From: Streptomyces sp. DH41
Lineage (GTDB): Bacteria; Actinomycetota; Actinomycetes; Streptomycetales; Streptomycetaceae
Direction: 5' to 3'
DNA: 64,000 nucleotides
Assembly (NCBI RefSeq): GCF_029813785.1
Contig: NZ_JARVKY010000019.1
Coordinates: 1-64,000 of the forward strand
A program made the position numbers and the translations under genes. Positions 59,360 to 64,000 of this stretch are shown here, in pieces (within the stretch, counting starts at the first letter, position 1; every line of letters starts with the position of its first letter). The notes below the pieces were generated by a model that saw only the letters and a program-made list of their open reading frames with translations, had not been told where the DNA came from and ran no database searches.

Positions 59360-60811
59360 TTACGCCCAGGTGAGCAGTCGCTTCGGCTGCTCCAGGACCG
59401 CCGCCACGTCGGCGAGGACCTTGGAGCCCAGCTCGCCGTCGACCAGGCGGTGGTCGAAGCTCAGCGCGAGGGTGGTCACCTGACGCGGCTTCACCTTGCC
59501 CTTGTGCACCCACGGCTGGAGCTTGATCGCACCGACCGCGAGGATCGCGGACTCGCCGGGGTTGAGGATCGGCGTGCCGGTGTCGACGCCGAAGACGCCG
59601 ACGTTGGTGATGGTCACCGTGCCGGCCTGCATCGCGCCCGGGGAGGTCTTGCCCTCCCGGGCCGTCGACACCAGCTCGCCCAGGGACCCCGCCAGCTGCG
59701 GCAGCGTCTTGGCGTGGGCGTCCTTGATGTTCGGGACGATCAGGCCTCGCGGGGTCGCCGCGGCGATGCCCAGGTTGACGTAGTGCTTGACCACGATCTC
59801 CTGCGCCGCCTCGTCCCAGGACGCGTTGACGTCCGGGTTGCGCTTGATCGCGACCAGCAGGGCCTTGGCGATCAGCAGGAGCGGGTTCACCCGCAGACCC
59901 GTGAACTCCTTGTCCTGCTTCAGCTCCTCGACCAGCTTCATCGTGCGCGTCACGTCGACCGTGACGAACTCGGTGACGTGCGGCGCCGTGAACGCCGAGC
60001 CGACCATCGCCGCCGCCGTCGCCTTGCGGACGCCCTTGACCGGGATACGGGTCTCACGCGCCGTGTCGTACGCCACCGGGGCGGGGGCCGGGGCCGCGGA
60101 GGCCGCGGCGGCGGGTGCCGGCTCGGACTCCGGGGTCTGCCGCGCCGGGGCCACCGCCGCGTGCACGTCCTCGCGCGTGATGATGCCGTCCGGGCCGGTC
60201 GGGGTGACCGTGGCCAGGTCGACGCCGAGGTCCTTGGCCAGCTTGCGCACCGGCGGCTTGGCGAGCGGGCGCGACCCCTTCGTCACCGGTGCCGGACCGT
60301 GACCGTTCATCTCGGACTGGATCGCGGCCGGGGCCGCCGACGCCTCCTGGGCCGGAACCTGGGTCTCCGCGCCCTTGCGCGGGCGCCGGCGGGTCGCGGA
60401 GGTGGACACCCCGTACCCGACCAGGACCGGCTGCCGGGCCTCCGGCTTCTTCTCCTCCGGCGCCTTCTTCGGCGCCTCGGCCACGGCCTGCGCGCCCGCC
60501 GTGTCGTCCCCGACGGGTGCCTGCGCCGGTTCCGCGGCGGCGGCCGCCCCGTCGCCGACGGCCACCGCGATGATCGACGTACCCACGTCGACCGTGGCGC
60601 CCTCGGGGAAGCGCAGCTCGCGGACCACACCGTCGTAGGGGATGGGCAGTTCGACGGCGGCCTTCGCCGTCTCGACCTCGCACACCACCTGGCCGTCGGT
60701 GACCGTGTCACCGGGCTGGACGTACCACTTGAGGATCTCGGCCTCGGTGAGTCCCTCGCCCACGTCGGGCATCTTGAACTCGCGTACGGACCCTTCGGTC
60801 ATCGTCGTCAC
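59360..60811 (-). CDS. bkdC: Branched-chain alpha-keto acid dehydrogenase E2 (dihydrolipoyl acyltransferase)
   Basis: 483 aa from the GTG at 60811, 6 nt after GAGGAG. Lipoyl domain 9-85 with lipoyl-lysine K50 in VETAK, an Ala/Pro/Glu linker, a peripheral subunit-binding domain (about 190-230: AKPPVRKLAKDLGVDLATVTPTG), and the acyltransferase core (~255-483) with the active-site SFDHRLVDG. It transfers the acyl group from E1 to CoA. Last gene of a three-gene operon, 10 bp after E1beta. The E3 subunit is encoded elsewhere. Pyruvate dehydrogenase E2 cannot be excluded. Confidence 0.9.
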   Translation of the reverse strand: MTTMTEGSVREFKMPDVGEGLTEAEILKWYVQPGDTVTDGQVVCEVETAKAAVELPIPYDGVVRELRFPEGATVDVGTSIIAVAVGDGAAAAAEPAQAPVGDDTAGAQAVAEAPKKAPEEKKPEARQPVLVGYGVSTSATRRRPRKGAETQVPAQEASAAPAAIQSEMNGHGPAPVTKGSRPLAKPPVRKLAKDLGVDLATVTPTGPDGIITREDVHAAVAPARQTPESEPAPAAAASAAPAPAPVAYDTARETRIPVKGVRKATAAAMVGSAFTAPHVTEFVTVDVTRTMKLVEELKQDKEFTGLRVNPLLLIAKALLVAIKRNPDVNASWDEAAQEIVVKHYVNLGIAAATPRGLIVPNIKDAHAKTLPQLAGSLGELVSTAREGKTSPGAMQAGTVTITNVGVFGVDTGTPILNPGESAILAVGAIKLQPWVHKGKVKPRQVTTLALSFDHRLVDGELGSKVLADVAAVLEQPKRLLTWA

Positions 60812-60821
60812 GACCCTCTCC

Positions 60822-61802
60822 TCAGTACGCCAGCGAGCGGTCGACGGCATCCAGCACCCGGTCCAGGTCGGGCAGGTACTCCTCCTCCAGACGCGCCGGC
60901 GGGTACGGCGCGTGGTAGCCGCCGACCCTCAGCACCGGGGCCTCCAGGTGGTAGAAGCAGCGCTCCGTGATCCGGGCCGCGATCTCCGCGCCCGAGCCCA
61001 GGAACACCGGCGCCTCGTGGACCACGACCAGGCGGCGGGTCTTCTCCACCGACGCCTGGATCGTGTCGAAGTCGACCGGGGAGATGGACCTCAGGTCCAC
61101 CACCTCCAGCGAGCGGCCCTCCTCGGCCGCCGCGTCGGCGACCTCCTGGCAGAGCTTCACCATCGGGCCGTACGCGGCCAGCGTGAGGTCGCCGCCCTCA
61201 CGCACCACGCGCGCGGTGTGCAGCGGGCCGGGGATCGCCTCCGTGTTGACCTCGGCCTTGTCCCAGTAGCGCCGCTTGGGCTCGAAGTAGATCACCGGGT
61301 CGTCGCTCTGGATGGCCTGCTGCATCATCCAGTACGCGTCCGCCGAATTCGACGGGGAGACCACCTTCAGGCCCGCCACGTGCGCGAACAGCGCCTCGGG
61401 GGACTCGGAGTGGTGCTCGACCGCTCCGATGCCGCCGCCGTAGGGGATACGGATGACGACCGGCATCTTGACCTTGCCCAGCGAGCGGGCGTGCATCTTC
61501 GCCAGCTGGGTGACGATCTGGTCGTAGGCCGGGAAGACGAAACCGTCGAACTGGATCTCCACCACCGGCCGGTAGCCGCGCAGGGCGAGACCGATGGCGG
61601 TGCCGACGATGCCGGACTCGGCCAGCGGGGTGTCGATGACCCGGTCCTCGCCGAAGTCCTTGTGCAGACCGTCGGTGACCCGGAAGACACCGCCCAGCTT
61701 GCCTACGTCCTCACCCATGATCAGGACCTTGGGGTCCGACTCCAGCGCGCGGCGCAGCGACTCGTTGATCGCCTTGGCCAGCGCCATCTTCTCCGCAGCC
61801 AT
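60822..61802 (-). CDS. bkdB: Branched-chain alpha-keto acid dehydrogenase E1 beta
   Basis: 326 aa from the ATG at 61802. Transketolase-like beta subunit: MGEDVGKLGGVFRVTDGLHKDFGEDRVIDTPLAESGIVG, FDGFVFPAYDQIVTQLAKMHARS, RIPYGGGIGAVEHHSESPEALFAHVAGLKVV. It binds ThDP with E1alpha and decarboxylates 2-oxo acids from Val, Leu and Ile degradation, supplying starter units for branched fatty acids. One nucleotide separates it from the E1alpha stop. Confidence 0.93.
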   Translation of the reverse strand: MAAEKMALAKAINESLRRALESDPKVLIMGEDVGKLGGVFRVTDGLHKDFGEDRVIDTPLAESGIVGTAIGLALRGYRPVVEIQFDGFVFPAYDQIVTQLAKMHARSLGKVKMPVVIRIPYGGGIGAVEHHSESPEALFAHVAGLKVVSPSNSADAYWMMQQAIQSDDPVIYFEPKRRYWDKAEVNTEAIPGPLHTARVVREGGDLTLAAYGPMVKLCQEVADAAAEEGRSLEVVDLRSISPVDFDTIQASVEKTRRLVVVHEAPVFLGSGAEIAARITERCFYHLEAPVLRVGGYHAPYPPARLEEEYLPDLDRVLDAVDRSLAY

Positions 61803-61803
61803 G

Positions 61804-63111
61804 TCAGACCCCCTCCGCCTCTGCGAACGACGCCTGGTAGGCGGCGAACTGGGCTCGCTCCTCGTCGACGAGCGCGTGCCCGTCCGCGTACACGTTCTCG
61901 AAGATGGCGAAACGGTCCGGGTCCGGCATGGCACGGACCACTTCGCGTACTCGCTTGCCCAACGCCTCGCTCTCCGCCTCCAGTTCCCCGAAGAATCCCT
62001 CGTCCGCGTGGTTTGAGGACTCCAGGAAGCGGCGAAGGCGCAGGATCGGGTCCTTCGCCTCCCAGGCGGCGCGCTCGTCGTCGTGCCGGTAACGGGAGGG
62101 ATCGTCCGAGGTGGTGTGGGCGCCCATGCGGTACGTGTACGCCTCGATCAGCGCCGGGCCCTCGCCGCGCCGCGCCCGCTCCAGCGCCCACCGGGTGACC
62201 GCGAGGCAGGCCAGCGCGTCGTTGCCGTCGACGCGGACGCCGGGGAAGCCGAAGCCCTGGGCGCGCTGGTAGAGCGGCACCCGGGTCTGCTTCTCGTTGG
62301 ACTCGGAGATCGCCCACTGGTTGTTCTGGCAGAAGAACACCACAGGGGCGTTGTAGACGGCGGCGAAGTTGAACGCCTCGCTGACGTCGCCCTGGCTGGA
62401 GGCGCCGTCGCCGAAGTAGGCGATCACGGCGGAGTCCGCGCCGTCCTTGGTCACGCCCATCGCGTAGCCCGTGGCGTGCAGCGCCTGCGAGCCGATGACG
62501 ATCGTGTACAGGTGGAAGTTGTTGCTGTTGGGGTCCCAGCCACCGTTGTTCACGCCGCGGAACATGCCGAGGAGGTTGGTCGGGTCCACCCCGCGGCACC
62601 AGGCGACGCCGTGCTCGCGGTAGGTCGGGAAGACGTAGTCGTCCTCGCGGGTGGCCCGGCCGGAGCCGATCTGGGCGGCCTCCTGCCCCAGCAGCGAGGC
62701 CCACAGGCCCAGCTCGCCCTGGCGCTGCAGGGCGGTGGCCTCGGCGTCGAAGCGCCGGGTGAGCACCATGTCGCGGTACAGGCCGCGCAGCTCGTCGGGG
62801 GTGATGTCGGCGACGTACGCGGCGTACTCCGCGTAGGCCGAGTTCTTGGCGGTCCCGACGCGTTCGCCCTCGGGCGTCAGCAGCTGCACGAGCTCCGTCT
62901 CGGAGCCCTTCCCGGCAGCGGCGGTGCGGGTGGTGTGCTTGGCGCCGGTGCTGCCGGACTTGGCCGCGGTCCTGGCGCCGGTGGCGCCGGACTTGGCGGC
63001 GGTCTTGGCGGCGGTCTTGGCGGCTGTGGTGCCGGTTTTGGTGCCGGTGGTACCGGTCGCCTTGCTTCCGGCGCTGCGTCGCGGCTTGCGCGCGGCAGTG
63101 CTCTCGGTCAC
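61804..63111 (-). CDS. bkdA: Branched-chain alpha-keto acid dehydrogenase E1 alpha with basic Lys/Ala/Thr N-terminal tail
   Basis: 435 aa, GTG start after GGAGGAG. E1alpha core (~75-430) with the ThDP motif GDGASSQGDVSEAF...NN (about 225-255) and phosphorylation-loop region YRMGAHTTSDDPSRYR. It decarboxylates branched-chain 2-oxo acids with E1beta. Residues 8-70 are an unusual extension of TAAKTAAKSG-type repeats rich in Lys, Ala and Thr, resembling histone-H1-like tails. Its codons give a tandem DNA repeat. First gene of the operon; the promoter region is shared with the response regulator. Confidence 0.9.
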   Translation of the reverse strand: MTESTAARKPRRSAGSKATGTTGTKTGTTAAKTAAKTAAKSGATGARTAAKSGSTGAKHTTRTAAAGKGSETELVQLLTPEGERVGTAKNSAYAEYAAYVADITPDELRGLYRDMVLTRRFDAEATALQRQGELGLWASLLGQEAAQIGSGRATREDDYVFPTYREHGVAWCRGVDPTNLLGMFRGVNNGGWDPNSNNFHLYTIVIGSQALHATGYAMGVTKDGADSAVIAYFGDGASSQGDVSEAFNFAAVYNAPVVFFCQNNQWAISESNEKQTRVPLYQRAQGFGFPGVRVDGNDALACLAVTRWALERARRGEGPALIEAYTYRMGAHTTSDDPSRYRHDDERAAWEAKDPILRLRRFLESSNHADEGFFGELEAESEALGKRVREVVRAMPDPDRFAIFENVYADGHALVDEERAQFAAYQASFAEAEGV

Positions 63112-63301
63112 GTGTGCTCCTCCGTCGGTCCGGCCCCCGGGTTCGCCGGAAGCCAGTGCGGCTCACCTGCGGCCCGGCGGTCGCACAAGGGTGGGTGCGG
63201 CCCGGTCGGGAACAGGCGTGACAGGTGCCCCGGCGAGCGCCCTGCGAACAGCACGTTACCCAGTGCCCCACATTTCTGTGAAACCCCTCCTGACCTGCGT
63301 T

Positions 63302-63347
63302 TTTACTCGGATTTCCAAGTAAATCGGCAAAGTGTGGAAGTTTTACT
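63302..63347. promoter_or_regulatory. Dyad TTTACT-N10-AGTAAA with third half site, in divergent promoter
   Basis: TTTACT at 63302-63307 and AGTAAA at 63318-63323 form a perfect dyad; TTTACT recurs at 63342-63347. The stretch is the A/T-rich centre of a 323-bp gap between bkdA and the response-regulator gene. Nothing else was recognised in the gap, 63112-63434. Confidence 0.55.
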
Positions 63348-63434
63348 GGTCACAGCCTCGCAGGGGGCCGGAACAACGGCACGTTATCCCGGCCACCCCG
63401 GGCACGGGAAGAGCTGGTGTGTGACACTGAGCGC

Positions 63435-64000
63435 GTGCGCGAAGACGGAAAAATCCGGGTATTCCTCCTCGACGACCACGAGGTCGTCCGCCGGGGGGTG
63501 CACGATCTGCTCGCGGGCGAGGCCGACATCGAGGTGGTGGGCGAGGCCGGCACGGCGGCCGACGCGCTGGCCCGGATCCCGGCCACCCGTCCGGACGTGG
63601 CGGTGCTCGACGTCCGGCTGCCGGACGGCAGCGGCGTCGAGGTGTGCCGCGAGATCCGCTCCCGGGACGAGTCCGTCCGCTGCCTCATGCTGACCTCCTT
63701 CGCCGACGACGAGGCCCTCTTCGACGCGATCATGGCGGGCGCCTCGGGCTACGTCCTCAAGGACATCCGGGGCGCCGAGCTGCTGAGTGCCGTACGGGAG
63801 GTGGCCGAGGGGAAGTCCCTGCTCGATCCGGCGGCCACCACGCGCGTTCTGGAACGGCTGCGGGACGGCGGCACGCGGTCCGACGACCGGCTCGCCCGGC
63901 TGACCGAGCAGGAGCGGCGCATCCTCGACCTGATCGGCGAGGGACTGACCAACCGCGCGATCGGCGAGCGGCTGCACCTGGCCGAGAAAACGATCAAGAA
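63435..64000 (+). CDS. NarL/FixJ-type response regulator (truncated by window end)
   Basis: 188 codons from the GTG at 63435, continuing past the window. Receiver domain ~7-125: VFLLDDHEVVRRG (acidic pocket), phosphoacceptor Asp in VAVLDVRLPDGSGVEV, Thr/Ser in LMLTSFADDEAL and Lys in GYVLKDIRG. The LuxR-type HTH begins at about 155 (LTEQERRILDLIGEGLTNRAIGERLHLAEKTIKK) and is cut. It is an orphan or a partner of a kinase beyond the window. Divergent from bkdA across a shared region with a TTTACT dyad. Confidence 0.93.
   Translation, partial: MREDGKIRVFLLDDHEVVRRGVHDLLAGEADIEVVGEAGTAADALARIPATRPDVAVLDVRLPDGSGVEVCREIRSRDESVRCLMLTSFADDEALFDAIMAGASGYVLKDIRGAELLSAVREVAEGKSLLDPAATTRVLERLRDGGTRSDDRLARLTEQERRILDLIGEGLTNRAIGERLHLAEKTIK

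Noticed and set aside
63255..63300. Second parS-like site near TTTCTGTGAAACC
   Set aside because: Only one half (GTGAAAC) matches; the left half is not GTTTCAC.

Overview
The window is a very GC-rich stretch of actinobacterial chromosome, almost certainly Streptomyces. The signs are strong third-position G/C bias, frequent GTG and TTG starts, several likely leaderless genes, mycothiol-type and Spo0M-type proteins, SpoIIE-family phosphatases, and a perfect 14-bp match to the Streptomyces ParB site parS (41875-41888). parS sites cluster around oriC, so this looks like a core-arm segment near the replication origin. From memory, the order metG / aspS / acyl-CoA dehydrogenase / M18 aminopeptidase / D-Ala-D-Ala carboxypeptidase / branched-chain keto-acid dehydrogenase / response regulator resembles the S. 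coelicolor core chromosome; I could not verify this. No rRNA, tRNA, CRISPR array, insertion sequence, prophage or antibiotic cluster was seen.

Layout. 0-2 kb: an ECF sigma factor with a downstream membrane protein, then a sortase and its probable anchored substrate. 2-6.6 kb: cold-shock protein, MerR regulator, PAS-GAF-PP2C phosphatase, small membrane and VOC proteins. 6.7-9.1 kb: two translationally coupled CNNM/CorC-type transporters. 9.4-11.2 kb: Spo0M-like, TerB-like and TatA-like genes, the first two sharing an 18-bp palindrome at their promoters. 11.3-16.1 kb: a penicillin-binding protein, an esterase lipoprotein, and a LysR regulator overlapping a beta-lactamase-like hydrolase. 16.2-24.4 kb: beta-helix protein, DUF6479 protein, lipoproteins, an M24 peptidase lacking one metal ligand, a GH13 glucosidase and a nucleoside hydrolase. 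24.5-29.7 kb: ANTAR regulator, XRE-TPR regulator divergent from a 60-aa secreted peptide, an unknown protein and a membrane PP2C phosphatase. 29.8-36.7 kb: membrane proteins, an EEP-family protein, a PhoX-like phosphatase with a PHO box, and a VWA protein.

36.8-41.9 kb is translation core: metG with a leaderless promoter, and aspS next to parS, with a PH-domain protein and a PD-(D/E)XK (Rpn-type) nuclease candidate between them. 42-54.6 kb: PAS-GAF-PP2C-ATPase regulator, AI-2E-family permease, pirin, SseB-like protein, acyl-CoA dehydrogenase, M18 aminopeptidase, cupin/AraC-like/LURP group, nitrilase-family enzyme and a mycothiol-dependent-type enzyme. 54.7-64 kb: GntR-MFS operon, a D,D-carboxypeptidase, a YtrA-type GntR plus DUF1648 membrane protein operon, the E1alpha-E1beta-E2 dehydrogenase operon, and a divergent NarL-type response regulator cut by the window end.

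Themes. Environmental sensing is heavily represented: three SpoIIE-family phosphatases, one of them fused to an RsbW-like ATPase, an ANTAR regulator, an ECF sigma factor and several one-component regulators. Cell-wall functions recur (PBP, carboxypeptidase, beta-lactamase-like hydrolase, sortase). Several intergenic regions between convergent or weakly linked genes are filled with GC-rich minisatellites. The best candidates for something undescribed are the XRE-TPR/peptide pair with its TTAA-type palindrome, the shared TTCTAC-N6-GTAGA operator of the Spo0M and TerB genes, and the sortase/substrate pair.
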